DNA of 64,000 bases from Hydrogenovibrio thermophilus (GCF_004028275.1 NZ_CP035033.1:1860001-1924000), one strand, 5' to 3'; counted from the stretch's first letter, positions 1-10,860 are shown. The notes: generated from the sequence alone by a model not told the origin. Numbers and translations are program-made.

Positions 1-525
1 ACCATCCTCTTCTGTTTCATCCTCAATAAGCGTGGCTGATGTAGTTGTATCATACCCTGCAGTCACTTCACCTTCTGCCGCCGTTCGAGCATAAGTTTCC
101 GCTTCATCATTAGACGAGCTGATCGGTTCTTGCTCTTCTTTTTCACTCAGTGACTTGGAGCGGTCTTCCAGGATTTTGGCAATTTCCGGTGGTAATTCAT
201 CACCAGCTTGCTGAAGTTCATCGAAATTCCCTTCCTCAACGGCACGTTGCAAGGTTTCAAAACTGGTGGCCTGGTCTTGTGTCATGGAGTTGATGGAACT
301 AGCCGGAATGACATCATTATCAAGCACCATACGACTATCACGTCCCAAAGCGATGACATTTCCATCGATCAACTGAACCGATACCGAAGCATTGTCCGAC
401 GTCACAATGATTTCATTCGGATACAGCTTTCCTTGCGGCCCTAACCCACGCGTTTGTCCAGTTTCCGTATCAACGACCTGAACATTACCTTCCACACCAA
501 TTACTTCACCAACTGCAATCGCCAT
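1..525 (-). CDS. LapA/BapA-type adhesin, N-terminal retention module (partial)
   Basis: Only the first 175 codons lie in the window; the gene runs off the left edge. The start is an ATG with AGGAG seven bases upstream. Residues 1-75 (MAIAVGEVIGVEGNVQV, then a GRDSRMVL stretch at 61-68) match the N-terminal retention module of very large RTX adhesins secreted by type I systems. In that family the module plugs the outer-membrane TolC-like pore and holds the adhesin on the surface until the periplasmic protease LapG cuts it. A candidate cleavage site is T148-A149-A150-E151, followed by AGYDT at 156-160; the usual site is TAAG, so the Glu is a deviation. An acidic linker (about 120-175) surrounds it. 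Expected partners (LapG, LapD, secretion ATPase) are not in view. The class assignment is fairly secure; total size and repeats cannot be known from here. Confidence 0.8.
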   Translation of the reverse strand, partial: MAIAVGEVIGVEGNVQVVDTETGQTRGLGPQGKLYPNEIIVTSDNASVSVQLIDGNVIALGRDSRMVLDNDVIPASSINSMTQDQATSFETLQRAVEEGNFDELQQAGDELPPEIAKILEDRSKSLSEKEEQEPISSSNDEAETYARTAAEGEVTAGYDTTTSATLIEDETEEDG

Positions 526-649
526 AATGGTTCTCCTGAGTGCATACTGTTGTTTTCTATGTGAAGCTAACTATAGTGAGATATGAAAATAATTCCTATT
601 GTCCCTAGGGTCACTTTTTACGTGTTTTTGATAAAAAATAATCGGAAAT

Positions 650-676
650 AAAAAAGCCCTCAAAACGAGGGCTTTC
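650..676 (-). terminator. Rho-independent terminator after htpX
   Basis: A perfect 9-bp stem (AAAGCCCTC at 653-661 with GAGGGCTTT at 667-675) and a 5-base loop, followed on the minus strand by a T-rich run, lies about 27 bases downstream of the htpX stop and upstream of the adhesin gene. Confidence 0.85.
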
Positions 677-702
677 AGAAAAGAAGATTTGTGATTGAAA
701 AA

Positions 703-1599
703 TCAGGCGATTTTCAATTGTTCTTGACTGGTCGCACGCAAAGCTGCGATACGATCTTCCAAAGGCGGATGCGAACGGAACAGATCACCGAAGCTGGACG
801 CTTTCGCAGAAATCCCGAACGCCGCCATTTGATCCGGCAATTCACCCGGCTGCATGGTTTGCAAACGTTGCAGGGCTGCAATCATATTTTCTTTACCGGC
901 CAAATAAGCACCACCGTTGTCGGCATGGAATTCACGCTTACGCGAGAACCACATAGTAATCATACTGGCCAGAATACCGAACAGGATTTGCGCCACGATG
1001 TCTACCACGATGAACACAAAGCTATGACCTTCGTTTTCGTTCTTCAGCACCACTCGATCCACAACGTAGGCTACGATCTTAGCGAAGAAAATAACAAAGG
1101 TGTTCACCACGCCTTGCAACAACGCCATGGTGACCATGTCACCGTTAGCGATGTGCGCGACTTCGTGCCCCAATACCGCTTCGACTTCGTTTTGACGCAT
1201 ATTGCGCAACAACCCGGTCGATACCGCAACCAAAGCGGAATTTTTAGTCATCCCGGTGGCAAAAGCGTTTGGCTCCGGCGAGTCGTAAATCGCGACTTCC
1301 GGCATGCCGATACCGGCTTTTTCCGCTTGACGACGCACGGTTTCCATCAACCATTGCTCATCGGCATTACGAGGTTGCTCGATAACTTGCGCCCCTACCG
1401 ACATTTTCGCCAGCCACTTCGACATGGCAAGAGAGATAAACGAACCTGCAAAACCGAAAATGGCCGCGAAGGCAAACAGGTTACCCAGGTCCAGATTCGT
1501 GCCCTGCATATAGTTGCCGACACCTAACAAATTCATCGTAATCATGGCCACAGCCAAAACCGCGATGTTTGTTAATAAAAATAAACCGATTCGTTTCAT
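703..1599 (-). CDS. htpX: Membrane zinc metalloprotease HtpX
   Basis: This 298-residue inner-membrane M48 protease takes part in quality control of misfolded membrane proteins, overlapping functionally with FtsH. Two N-terminal membrane segments (about 5-25 and 35-57) precede the zinc motif HEVAH at 145-149; the third ligand is Glu223 in REFHAD. Two further hydrophobic stretches (about 158-182 and 192-216) lie between these motifs, as in E. coli HtpX (293 residues). A GGAGG ribosome site sits 7 bases before the ATG. The gene stands alone, with its own terminator and a heat-shock-like promoter upstream (1681-1709). Confidence 0.96.
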   Translation of the reverse strand: MKRIGLFLLTNIAVLAVAMITMNLLGVGNYMQGTNLDLGNLFAFAAIFGFAGSFISLAMSKWLAKMSVGAQVIEQPRNADEQWLMETVRRQAEKAGIGMPEVAIYDSPEPNAFATGMTKNSALVAVSTGLLRNMRQNEVEAVLGHEVAHIANGDMVTMALLQGVVNTFVIFFAKIVAYVVDRVVLKNENEGHSFVFIVVDIVAQILFGILASMITMWFSRKREFHADNGGAYLAGKENMIAALQRLQTMQPGELPDQMAAFGISAKASSFGDLFRSHPPLEDRIAALRATSQEQLKIA

Positions 1600-1680
1600 T
1601 CAAAACCTCCAATGGTTACCAAATCGTCTGTTGTTGAGAGTCCAGTCACTGTTTTAACACATTAACTGTAGATAATGACT

Positions 1681-1709
1681 AATATAAGGTTTTTTTATAG
1701 AGTTTCAAG
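1681..1709 (-). promoter_or_regulatory. Putative htpX promoter, sigma-32-like
   Basis: On the minus strand CTTGAAA (1703-1709) is followed after 16 bases by TATATT (1681-1686). This fits a sigma-70 promoter, but CTTGAAA plus CCTTATAT (1682-1689) also resembles the sigma-32 consensus (CTTGAAA, then CCCCATnT). htpX is a heat-shock gene in E. coli. The predicted start point is about 75 bases before the ATG. Confidence 0.5.
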
Positions 1710-1770
1710 CGAATTTTAGACAAGATTCAAACTGCCTTAATCTTTTCACATTTCCGCCCACCTAAAATAA

Positions 1771-1794
1771 AAAACCGCCAGGCCTGGCGGTTTT
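1771..1794 (-). terminator. Terminator after gatB, built on the CCAGGCCTGG palindrome
   Basis: The 24-base inverted repeat AAAACCGCC/GGCGGTTTT encloses the palindrome CCAGGCCTGG (1778-1787) and is followed on the minus strand by T-rich sequence. It begins seven bases past the gatB stop codon. Confidence 0.85.
1778..1787. repeat. CCAGGCCTGG palindrome copy 1 (intergenic, terminator stem)
   Basis: Exact copy of the over-represented 10-bp palindrome; this one forms the centre of the gatB terminator hairpin. Confidence 0.9.
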
Positions 1795-1800
1795 GATGAT

Positions 1801-3231
1801 TTAAGACTGTAGCTTCTCTTTCAGTATCTGATTGACCTGAGCCGGATTGGCTTGGCCTTGCGAAGCTTTCATCACCTGCCCGACAAAGAAACCGAACATC
1901 TTTTCCTGGCCGCCTTTATAGGCTTCCACTTGAGATGGGTTGTTCGCCAAGACGTCATCAACCATCGCCTCAATCGCTGAGGAATCGGTGATTTGCTTAA
2001 GGCCTTTCTGCTCGATAATCGCATCGGCGTCGCCTTCGCCCGCCCAAATGGCGTCGAACACCTGCTTGGCAATCTTACCGGAAATGGTCTGATCCTGAAT
2101 ACGAGCAATCAAACCGGCCAACTGCGCCGCGGAAACCGGGGAATCGGCAATATCCATGTCGTTTTGGTTCAACGCTTTCGACAGCTCCCCCATCACCCAG
2201 TTGGCAGACACTTTGGGTTCATTGGTTTCCGCCAACACGGCTTCAAAGTATTCCGCCATGGCACGAGAACCGGTTAAGAACGCCGCATCGTAATCCGACA
2301 ACCCGAAGTCCGCGACGTACCGTTGACGCTTAGCCTCTGGCAACTCCGGCATATCGGCCCGAATCGCTTCAATGTCTTCGTCGGTAATCACCACTGGCAA
2401 CAAGTCCGGGCATGGAAAGTAACGGTAATCGTTCGCTTCTTCCTTTTCACGCATGGAACGGGTTTCGTTTTTATCAGCATCGTACAAACGGGTTTCCTGC
2501 ACGACTTGGCCGCCGGATTCCAAAATATCGATCTGGCGCTGAATTTCATACTCGATGGCTTGCTCAATGAACTTAAACGAGTTGATGTTTTTCAACTCGG
2601 CACGTGTTCCAAACGGAGTACCCGGCTTATGAATCGAGACATTGGAATCCACCCGGAAAGAACCTTCCTGCATATTGCCGTCGCAAATCCCCAAGTACTG
2701 CACCAGCTCATGCATTTTCTTGGCATAAGCCACCGCTTCCTGAGCCGAACGCATGTCCGGTTCGGACACGATTTCCAACAGCGGCGTCCCGGCACGGTTC
2801 AAATCCACCCCGGTTTGCCCTGGAAAAGCATCGTGAATCGATTTACCGGCGTCTTCTTCCAAATGAGCGCGCGTGACACCGATTCGCTTGGTTTCACCGT
2901 CCACCTCAATATCCAAAAAACCACCTTTATCAACGATGGGATACGAAAACTGCGAGGTCTGATACCCTTTCGGCAAATCCGGATAAAAATAGTTTTTACG
3001 GTCAAAGACCGAGCGTTTACCGATTTCGGCACTCAAGGCCAAGCCCAAGCGAATCGCTTTCGGAATCACCGCTTTATTCAAGACCGGTAATTGCCCCGGC
3101 ATCCCCAAGTCCAACAAGTTGGCCTGGGTGTTCGGCTCCGCACCATAAGCAATGGATGAGCCGGAAAAAATCTTTGTTTTGGTGGTTAATTGAGCGTGAA
3201 TCTCTAAACCAATCACAACTTCCCAAGTCAT
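1801..3231 (-). CDS. gatB: Asp-tRNA(Asn)/Glu-tRNA(Gln) amidotransferase subunit B
   Basis: GatB is the tRNA-binding kinase subunit of the GatCAB transamidosome, which converts Glu-tRNA(Gln) (and Asp-tRNA(Asn)) to the correctly charged forms. I chose the ATG giving [15 protein letters not shown] (476 residues, the normal family length) because GGAAGG lies about 9 bases upstream; the reading frame stays open 48 bases further without a better site. Family landmarks include the N-terminal [18 protein letters not shown] and the C-terminal tail domain. It is the last gene of gatC-gatA-gatB, 14 bases after gatA, and ends in a strong terminator. GatCAB suggests at least one of the direct Gln/Asn charging routes is missing in this organism. 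Confidence 0.97.
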   Translation of the reverse strand: MTWEVVIGLEIHAQLTTKTKIFSGSSIAYGAEPNTQANLLDLGMPGQLPVLNKAVIPKAIRLGLALSAEIGKRSVFDRKNYFYPDLPKGYQTSQFSYPIVDKGGFLDIEVDGETKRIGVTRAHLEEDAGKSIHDAFPGQTGVDLNRAGTPLLEIVSEPDMRSAQEAVAYAKKMHELVQYLGICDGNMQEGSFRVDSNVSIHKPGTPFGTRAELKNINSFKFIEQAIEYEIQRQIDILESGGQVVQETRLYDADKNETRSMREKEEANDYRYFPCPDLLPVVITDEDIEAIRADMPELPEAKRQRYVADFGLSDYDAAFLTGSRAMAEYFEAVLAETNEPKVSANWVMGELSKALNQNDMDIADSPVSAAQLAGLIARIQDQTISGKIAKQVFDAIWAGEGDADAIIEQKGLKQITDSSAIEAMVDDVLANNPSQVEAYKGGQEKMFGFFVGQVMKASQGQANPAQVNQILKEKLQS

Positions 3232-3245
3232 TGTCCATTCCTTCC

Positions 3246-4700
3246 TTATTGATAATCCGCAGGCATTTGTTGATGCCAATCGGTATTTTGTTGATATTGG
3301 TGTGCCACTTTCAAGAGCGTCGGCTCGCTGTGATACGGACCGACCAAGTGCAGGCCAACCGGCAAACCATCGGCAAAACCGGCGGGAACGGACATGGCCG
3401 GCAAGCCGGCCAAGTTGACAGGAATGGTGTAAAGATCCGCCAGATACATACTGACCGGATCATCGGATTTTTCACCGATCTTAAAGGCCGGTGACGGCGC
3501 AACCGGCCCGACAATCACGTCACATTGCTCAAACGCTTTGACGAAATCGTCACGCACAATGCGGCGCAGTTTCTGGGCTGTCAAGTAATAGGCATCGTAA
3601 TAACCGGCCGACAAGGCGTAAGCGCCCACCATGATACGGCGCTTCACTTCGGCACCGAAACCTTCGGAACGGGAACGCATATACAGGTCCTGTAAATCCT
3701 GCGGGTTGTCGCAACGATAGCCATAACGCACACCGTCGAAACGCGACAAATTGGACGAGGCTTCCGCCGGGGCCAGCACATAATAAGACGGTACCGCCAA
3801 ATCCTTGTTCGGCAAACTGACTTCGACGATTTCCGCCCCCAACGCTTCCAACTGGGCAATCGCGTCGCGAACCGCTTTTTCGACGCCTTCATCCAGGCCG
3901 TCACCGAAATATTCTGCCGGAACACCGACTTTCAGACCTTTGATGTCTTGGCCTAATTCGGCCTCAAAATCAGGCCTGGTCATTTCGATACTAGTGGAGT
4001 CTTTTTCGTCAAACCCGGCCATGACATTCAACAACCAAGCCGTTTCTTCGGCCGAACGCGCCATTGGACCGGCCTGATCAAAACTGGATGCATAAGCAAT
4101 CATCCCGTAACGCGAAACCGCACCATAGGTCGGTTTAATCCCAGTCACGCCGCAAAAAGACGCCGGTTGACGAATCGACCCACCGGTATCGGAACCGGTC
4201 GCCAAAGGCGCCAGGCCTGCCGCGACCACCGCCGCGGAACCGCCCGATGACCCCCCCGGTACGGTTTGCAAATTCCAAGGGTTTTTCGTCGGCCCGAAGT
4301 AACTGCTTTCGGAAGACGAGCCCATGGCAAACTCGTCCATATTGGTTTTACCCAAAATCGGCATACCGGCTGCTTTGATTTTTTCCACAATGGTGGCATC
4401 GTAAGGCGCAATAAAGTTATACAGCATTTTCGAGCCGCACGTCGTTTTGACGCCGTCGGTACAAAAAATATCTTTATGGGCCACCGGAATACCGGTCAAA
4501 GGCCCGCCTTTCCCTTCGTCCAGCATCGCGTCGGCCGCTTTGGCCATTTCCATCGCCAATTCCGGCGTCACCGTCACATAGGCATTCAACTCCGCATCGT
4601 AGCGTTCAATACGGTCCAAATAATGCTGCGTCAGCGCAACGCTGGTAATTTCACGTTTTTTGAGCTTGTCGCTCATTTCTTTAACAGATAAAGTGTGCAT
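3246..4700 (-). CDS. gatA: Asp-tRNA(Asn)/Glu-tRNA(Gln) amidotransferase subunit A
   Basis: GatA is the glutaminase of GatCAB, an amidase-signature enzyme that releases ammonia from glutamine for the transamidation on GatB. The 484-residue protein carries the Ser-cisSer-Lys triad at Lys76 (VAHKDIF), Ser151 (GGSSGGS) and Ser175 (GSDTGGSIR). The start MHTLSVKE was preferred over an upstream in-frame ATG at 4724, which would overlap gatC, because it matches the family N-terminus; its ribosome site is weak. Two one-mismatch copies of the CCAGGCCTGG palindrome lie inside the gene (3970-3979 and 4211-4220). Confidence 0.97.
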   Translation of the reverse strand: MHTLSVKEMSDKLKKREITSVALTQHYLDRIERYDAELNAYVTVTPELAMEMAKAADAMLDEGKGGPLTGIPVAHKDIFCTDGVKTTCGSKMLYNFIAPYDATIVEKIKAAGMPILGKTNMDEFAMGSSSESSYFGPTKNPWNLQTVPGGSSGGSAAVVAAGLAPLATGSDTGGSIRQPASFCGVTGIKPTYGAVSRYGMIAYASSFDQAGPMARSAEETAWLLNVMAGFDEKDSTSIEMTRPDFEAELGQDIKGLKVGVPAEYFGDGLDEGVEKAVRDAIAQLEALGAEIVEVSLPNKDLAVPSYYVLAPAEASSNLSRFDGVRYGYRCDNPQDLQDLYMRSRSEGFGAEVKRRIMVGAYALSAGYYDAYYLTAQKLRRIVRDDFVKAFEQCDVIVGPVAPSPAFKIGEKSDDPVSMYLADLYTIPVNLAGLPAMSVPAGFADGLPVGLHLVGPYHSEPTLLKVAHQYQQNTDWHQQMPADYQ

Positions 4701-4716
4701 CTGAAGTCTGTCTCTT

Positions 4717-5004
4717 TTAGTCAATTACTTGCGGCACAAGGTACATGCCATTTTCCGCGGCCGGGGCCAGCTTTTGATACTTTTCATGCTGATCCACCTC
4801 GGTGACCACATCGTCACGCAAACGCTGCACCTGATCCAACGGATGCGACATCGGCTCGACCCCCTCCGTATCCACGGCCTGCATTTGCGTGAAGATATCC
4901 AGAATACTGGACAATTTATCCGCCAAAGGCTCGACTTCGGACGCTTCCACCGAAATGGCCGCCAAGCGCGAAATTGACTCGACGTCAGTTTTATTCAAGG
5001 ACAC
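4717..5004 (-). CDS. gatC: Asp-tRNA(Asn)/Glu-tRNA(Gln) amidotransferase subunit C
   Basis: GatC is the small subunit (95 residues) that wraps around GatA and stabilises its contact with GatB. Landmarks are ISRLAAISV near residue 11, LSSILDIF at about 31 and the MSHPLD loop near 52. The start codon is GTG, decided by a GGAGAG ribosome site six bases upstream. It is the first gene of the gatCAB operon, divergent from mreB across a 375-bp gap. Confidence 0.95.
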   Translation of the reverse strand: MSLNKTDVESISRLAAISVEASEVEPLADKLSSILDIFTQMQAVDTEGVEPMSHPLDQVQRLRDDVVTEVDQHEKYQKLAPAAENGMYLVPQVID

Positions 5005-6426
<1,422 letters not shown>

Positions 6427-6492
6427 GATGTTTTTTACACACTCTAACCGCTTTTCGATTTCATCCGGCCTTCTTGTCGTAAGGAGGCTACC

Positions 6493-7332
6493 ATCAACCT
6501 GAGCTCCACCTCGCCCCAAAAAGAAGGCACTCAGTTCGTCGCTTTTTTCATTCTCTGTATCGCTTTGATGGTCATGGACCATTACAGCCACCTATTGTCC
6601 AATTTCCGCAACCTGCTGCTGACCACCATCGAACCGATTGAGCGCACCGCCACCCTGCCGCTCGACATCTATAACTGGATGCAGAAAGACTACACCACCA
6701 TCAACCAGTTGCGTTTACAGAACCAGCAACTGCAGACGGAAAACCTGTTACTCAAGGCCCAACAGCAACAAATGGCCAAGCTCAAACTAGAAATCGATCG
6801 TTTGAACCGTTTGCTCGGCACCGCCAGCCAATTGGATGCTTCAAAAATCCAAATCGCCACCGTGACCGCTTACAGCCAAACCCCATATGCCCAGTTCTAT
6901 ACACTGAATAAAGGTGCTCTCGACGATGTCGACATCAACCAAACCGTCATCGACGCCAAAGGACTCATCGGCCTGATCACCTATATGACACCGACCTCCA
7001 GCCGAGTGCAACTCATCACCGATCCCGATATTCAGGTGCCCGTACGCATCCAACGAACCGGACAGCGCGGCATTCTCAGCGGCCTGGGGCACGACCAGCT
7101 GTCCCTGATGTTCATTCCCAATTCCAGCTCGGTACAAGAAGGCGATTTACTGGAAACATCAGGCCTGGGCAATATTTTCCCTGAAGGCTACCCGGTGGCG
7201 AAAATCTCTCAGGTCAGTAACCTGAAAGACGAGCCTTACTATGAAATTTCCGCTGAACCCATGGCAGATTTGAACCGTTCGCAAAAAGTGCTGATCCTTT
7301 CAAACCAGATTGGAGAAATCGATGTCCGATAA
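6493..7332 (+). CDS. mreC: Rod-shape protein MreC, apparently with an AUC start
   Basis: MreC is a bitopic periplasmic scaffold that activates PBP2 and links it to MreB/MreD. No ATG, GTG or TTG occurs in frame between the upstream stop (6445) and TTG 6565, and using 6565 would remove 24 residues including half of the membrane anchor and has no ribosome site. A strong AAGGAGG (6481-6487) sits five bases before an in-frame ATC at 6493, giving 279 residues: a short cytoplasmic N-terminus, membrane segment FVAFFILCIALMVM, a Gln/Leu-rich coiled coil (about 60-110), then the beta-domain with SGLGNIFPEGYPVA. CTG at 6499 is the other option. A base error turning ATG into ATC cannot be excluded. It overlaps mreD by 11 bases. 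Confidence 0.9.
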   Translation: MNLSSTSPQKEGTQFVAFFILCIALMVMDHYSHLLSNFRNLLLTTIEPIERTATLPLDIYNWMQKDYTTINQLRLQNQQLQTENLLLKAQQQQMAKLKLEIDRLNRLLGTASQLDASKIQIATVTAYSQTPYAQFYTLNKGALDDVDINQTVIDAKGLIGLITYMTPTSSRVQLITDPDIQVPVRIQRTGQRGILSGLGHDQLSLMFIPNSSSVQEGDLLETSGLGNIFPEGYPVAKISQVSNLKDEPYYEISAEPMADLNRSQKVLILSNQIGEIDVR

Positions 7333-7825
7333 AGTGTTTTCCCTTCGGGTATCCGACATCAAATGGCTACTGCTGTTCAGCTATCTGCTGAGCATGGTGC
7401 TCGACAACATGATGATTTTGAGCTTCAAAATCAACTTCATCCCATATTTGACCGTCTTAATGTTATTGTTTTGGACTACCCAAATCCTCGACAAAACCCA
7501 TTTGTTGTCGGCGTTTTTGCTCGGCCTGATCTTCGATGCCTCGCTCAACACCCCCTTGGGCTCTCACAGCTTGATTTTTATCACCTTGACGTTTCTGATG
7601 CTGCGCTCCCGCTTACGATTCAAGGGTTATCCGCTCTGGCAACAATCCTTAATTATCGGCACTTACATTGCGCTGTTTCAAGTCATGAACTGGTTTTTAT
7701 TTCATCCGGTTCTTGTCGGGCATGACCTTTTCTACTTCTGGGCCGAACCGTTCATTGCCGCACTCATCTGGCCGTTTTTCTCAACGATCATGCAGCGCCT
7801 GACGCAACGATTCGTATTCAGCTAA
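7322..7825 (+). CDS. mreD: Rod-shape protein MreD
   Basis: MreD is a small inner-membrane partner of MreC in the elongasome. The ATG at 7322 (MSDKVFSLRVSD) was chosen because GGAG lies six bases upstream; it gives 167 residues, normal for MreD. The protein is almost wholly hydrophobic, with about five membrane segments and the family-like GLIFDASLNTPLGSH near residue 70. It overlaps the 3' end of mreC, suggesting translational coupling, and is followed six bases later by mrdA. Confidence 0.93.
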   Translation: MSDKVFSLRVSDIKWLLLFSYLLSMVLDNMMILSFKINFIPYLTVLMLLFWTTQILDKTHLLSAFLLGLIFDASLNTPLGSHSLIFITLTFLMLRSRLRFKGYPLWQQSLIIGTYIALFQVMNWFLFHPVLVGHDLFYFWAEPFIAALIWPFFSTIMQRLTQRFVFS

Positions 7826-7830
7826 ATGCC

Positions 7831-9651
7831 ATGAGACATCACCACCACCTGTACCAAACGGAAAACGAAATCAGCCAACAGAAACGACTTTTCCGTGCCC
7901 GCATCTACTTTGCCCTGGCCTTTGCCATCCTTTTCTTTTTGGTACTGTTGGGGCGCATGACTTACCTGCAGTGGATTGGCTACAATCATTATCATTCCAT
8001 GGCGGAAGGCAACCGGATATCCGTGGAACCCATTCCGGCGGTGCGTGGCCGTATCTACGACCGTAACCACATTCTACTGGCGGACAACCAACCTGTTTTC
8101 GTCCTGAAGTTTTCCAAAGATAAAATCGAAGACATCACCGAAACCATCAACCGGTTACACGAGATTCTGCCAGACCTGCCCGAGCAAAAACTCAACAAGT
8201 TTGAAGAACGCTTGAAAGTTTCGAGCAAGTATCGGCCAATCTATTTACCTTATACCCTTTCGGAAAATGAAGCCGCACGCTTTGCCGGTAACAGCTACCA
8301 ATTCCCTGGCATCACACTGGTCGCAAAACTCAAACGCACCTATCCTTTCGGCTCCGCGGCGGTGCATGCGCTGGGCTATGTCGGTAAAATCAATCAGCAG
8401 GAATACGACGGCCTGAACGAATCCCGTTACGCGGGTACCGACGTCATCGGGAAACTAGGCGTGGAAAAATTCTATGAACCCGTTCTCCACGGCTTTCCCG
8501 GTCTGCAGCAAGTGGAAACCAATGCACGAGGTCGCGTCATTCGAAAACTGGAAACCATTCCGGCCAAACCGGGTAAAGACATTCAGCTCACCATCGACAT
8601 CCGCTTACAGGAATACATCGAAAAATACCTGGACGGTAAAAAAGCCGCCGTCGTGGTCACCGACCCGAAAACCGGCGACATCCTCGCGTACATCAGTTCG
8701 CCCGGTTACGACCCGAACCTATTTGTGGACGGCATCAGCCAGACCAACTATAAAAAACTGCTGTCCAACCACAACCGCCCCCTCATCAACCGAGTTTTGA
8801 ACGGTCAATACCCACCCGGCTCCACCATCAAGCCGTTTGTGGCCCTGGCTGCCATTGAAAACAACATCATCTCACCGCAAAAACAAATCTACGACCCTGG
8901 CTTTTTCGAGTTCAAAGACCACCGCTATCGCGACTGGAAGCGCCAAGGTCACGGCTTGGTCGACATGAACGATGCCATCGCACAATCCTGCGATACCTAC
9001 TTCTATGAACTCAGCCTGGATATGGGCATCGACCTGATCCACGACTCGCTATACCCTTTTGGTTTCGGACACCACACCGGAATTGACCTTTTCAACGAAT
9101 CCGTCGGCATCCTGCCCTCCAAGGCCTGGAAGAAAAACACCAAAGGCGAGTCCTGGTATAAAGGTGAAACCATCATCGCCGCCATCGGACAAGGCTATTT
9201 CCTCGCCACGCCACTGCAATTGGCCAAGGCCGCGTCCATTATGGCCAACCGCGGCGAAGTAGTGGAACCGCATCTTTTAAAAGGCATGGACGAACCGGAA
9301 AAAGAACAGATTCCGATTCAAAAAATCCGCAACTGGGAAGAAGTCATCCAAGCCATGGTCGACGTCATGCATGGTTCACGCGGCACCGCACGGCAATATG
9401 CCCGCGACCTGCCATTTAAAATGGCCGGAAAGACTGGTACCGCTCAAGTTTTCAGCTTGAATGAAGCCGAATACGATGAAGAAAACATCAAAAAAAGCCT
9501 GCGTGATCACTCGCTGTTTATCGGCTTTGCGCCGGTGGAAAAACCGAAAATCGCCATCAGTGTTATCATAGAAAACTCCACGCTCAAGGCTGCTCCCGTC
9601 GCCGTGGACATCATCAAATATTACCTGACCGAGTTGCACGATGAGAATTGA
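7831..9651 (+). CDS. mrdA: Penicillin-binding protein 2 (peptidoglycan DD-transpeptidase)
   Basis: PBP2 crosslinks side-wall peptidoglycan together with the RodA glycosyltransferase. The 606-residue class B PBP has a cytoplasmic tail with a run of four His, one membrane anchor (about 26-48), a pedestal domain with VRGRIYDRN (71-79), and transpeptidase motifs Ser331-Thr-Ile-Lys334, Ser386-Cys-Asp388 and Lys534-Thr-Gly536. The ribosome site is weak, so translation may be coupled to mreD. It overlaps rodA by 11 bases. A one-mismatch palindrome copy (CAAGGCCTGG) lies at 9120-9129. Confidence 0.97.
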   Translation: MRHHHHLYQTENEISQQKRLFRARIYFALAFAILFFLVLLGRMTYLQWIGYNHYHSMAEGNRISVEPIPAVRGRIYDRNHILLADNQPVFVLKFSKDKIEDITETINRLHEILPDLPEQKLNKFEERLKVSSKYRPIYLPYTLSENEAARFAGNSYQFPGITLVAKLKRTYPFGSAAVHALGYVGKINQQEYDGLNESRYAGTDVIGKLGVEKFYEPVLHGFPGLQQVETNARGRVIRKLETIPAKPGKDIQLTIDIRLQEYIEKYLDGKKAAVVVTDPKTGDILAYISSPGYDPNLFVDGISQTNYKKLLSNHNRPLINRVLNGQYPPGSTIKPFVALAAIENNIISPQKQIYDPGFFEFKDHRYRDWKRQGHGLVDMNDAIAQSCDTYFYELSLDMGIDLIHDSLYPFGFGHHTGIDLFNESVGILPSKAWKKNTKGESWYKGETIIAAIGQGYFLATPLQLAKAASIMANRGEVVEPHLLKGMDEPEKEQIPIQKIRNWEEVIQAMVDVMHGSRGTARQYARDLPFKMAGKTGTAQVFSLNEAEYDEENIKKSLRDHSLFIGFAPVEKPKIAISVIIENSTLKAAPVAVDIIKYYLTELHDEN

Positions 9652-10771
9652 TTTACCCGCCAAGGAAAAAGTCTACCGCCAGAACAAAGGGCTCTTGGTG
9701 TCGCTGCACATCGATGCATGGCTTCTGTTGGGCATTCTCGGGTTAATCGTCATCGGCAGTCTGATTGTATTCAGCGCTTCCGGCGCCGACCCCGAAGTCT
9801 TATCACGCCACCTGCTCCGTGTCGGGTTCGCGTTTGCCTTGATGATACTGTTCGCGCAAATCCCACCCAATTTGATGATGGTTTACACCCCCTGGATTTT
9901 TGCCATCGGCACCATCATGCTCGCCAGTGTCCTGCTGTTTGGCGACATCGGTAAAGGCGCCAAACGCTGGCTGGATCTGGGCTTTTTCCGCTTTCAGCCA
10001 TCGGAGATCATGAAACTGGCCTTGCCGATGATGATTGCCTGGCTATTCGCACACGACACCTTACCGCCCTCCAATAAAAAAATGCTGGTCGGGATTGGCC
10101 TGGTTGGCTTGATTTCGGGCTTGATTATCGTTCAACCGGACTTAGGTACCTCTATCCTGATTGCCATGAGCGGACTCTTTGTGCTGTTTTTCGCCGGCTT
10201 GTCCTGGAAGTTTATCCTATCAGCCATGGCGGTGGTCGCCGCCAGCCTACCGATTATCTGGAATTTCTACATGTATGATTATCAGAAACAACGTGTTCTG
10301 ACTTTCCTCAACCCGGAATCCGACCCGCTCGGTACCGGCTACCACATCATTCAATCCAAAATTGCCATTGGCTCGGGCGGCATTGAAGGCAAAGGCTTTA
10401 TGGGCAGCACCCAAGCGCACTTGGAATTCCTCCCGGAAAGCACCACCGACTTCATCTTTTCGGTACTGGCCGAAGAATTCGGTTTGATTGGGGTCGCAAT
10501 CCTCTTACTGCTTTATTTACTGGTCATAGCGCGCGGTCTCTACATCGCCTACCAAGCCCAGGAAAATTTCGCTCGCCTGACCGCGGCCAGCCTTGTGATG
10601 ACGCTCTTCGTGTACGTATTCGTCAACATCGGCATGGTCAGTGGCTTACTGCCGGTTGTCGGCTTGCCTTTACCCTTATTGAGCTATGGAGGAAGTTCAC
10701 TGGTCACCCTGATGGTCAGCTTCGGCATTCTCATGTCGATCCACACCCACAAACGACTACTTACCTCTTAA
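9641..10771 (+). CDS. rodA: SEDS peptidoglycan glycosyltransferase RodA
   Basis: RodA polymerises glycan strands from lipid II in the elongasome with PBP2. The 376-residue protein has a hydrophilic N-terminal tail followed by about ten membrane helices. SEDS landmarks include GAKRWLDLGFFRFQPSE, PDLGTS, the periplasmic loop with PESTTDFIFSVLAEE (the conserved catalytic Asp region), and the C-terminal LPLPLLSYGGSS. Its start lies inside the end of mrdA, so the two partners are co-translated. Confidence 0.97.
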   Translation: MRIDLPAKEKVYRQNKGLLVSLHIDAWLLLGILGLIVIGSLIVFSASGADPEVLSRHLLRVGFAFALMILFAQIPPNLMMVYTPWIFAIGTIMLASVLLFGDIGKGAKRWLDLGFFRFQPSEIMKLALPMMIAWLFAHDTLPPSNKKMLVGIGLVGLISGLIIVQPDLGTSILIAMSGLFVLFFAGLSWKFILSAMAVVAASLPIIWNFYMYDYQKQRVLTFLNPESDPLGTGYHIIQSKIAIGSGGIEGKGFMGSTQAHLEFLPESTTDFIFSVLAEEFGLIGVAILLLLYLLVIARGLYIAYQAQENFARLTAASLVMTLFVYVFVNIGMVSGLLPVVGLPLPLLSYGGSSLVTLMVSFGILMSIHTHKRLLTS

Positions 10772-10834
10772 CAAAACTTGAAAAAACCGGTTTTACCTCC
10801 ATTATCTTTCCATTGTTTCAATCAAGATAACACT

Positions 10835-10860
10835 CGGGGTTCCCTTTCGGTTTCACCCCG
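10835..10860 (+). terminator. Weak stem-loop after rodA
   Basis: CGGGGT (10835-10840) pairs with ACCCCG (10855-10860) across a 14-base loop and is followed by TTTGTG. It is a plausible but weak terminator ending the mre-mrd-rodA operon about 65 bases past rodA. Confidence 0.4.

Noticed and set aside
603-610. CCCTAGGG palindrome upstream of the adhesin gene
   Set aside because: Single 8-bp occurrence, expected by chance in 64 kb; no second copy noticed nearby.
691-1527. Long open frame antisense to htpX (278 codons)
   Set aside because: It is the shadow of htpX; the product is rich in His/Arg/Gln with no recognisable domain and has no ribosome site.
2323-3090. Long plus-strand frame inside gatB (255 codons)
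   Set aside because: Antisense shadow of a highly conserved gene; composition is atypical for a real protein.
6565-7332. mreC starting at TTG 6565
   Set aside because: There is no ribosome site, and it deletes the cytoplasmic tail and half of the membrane anchor.
10783-10794. AAAACCGGTTTT palindrome after rodA
   Set aside because: It has no loop sequence, so it is a poor terminator, and I found no sign that it is repeated.
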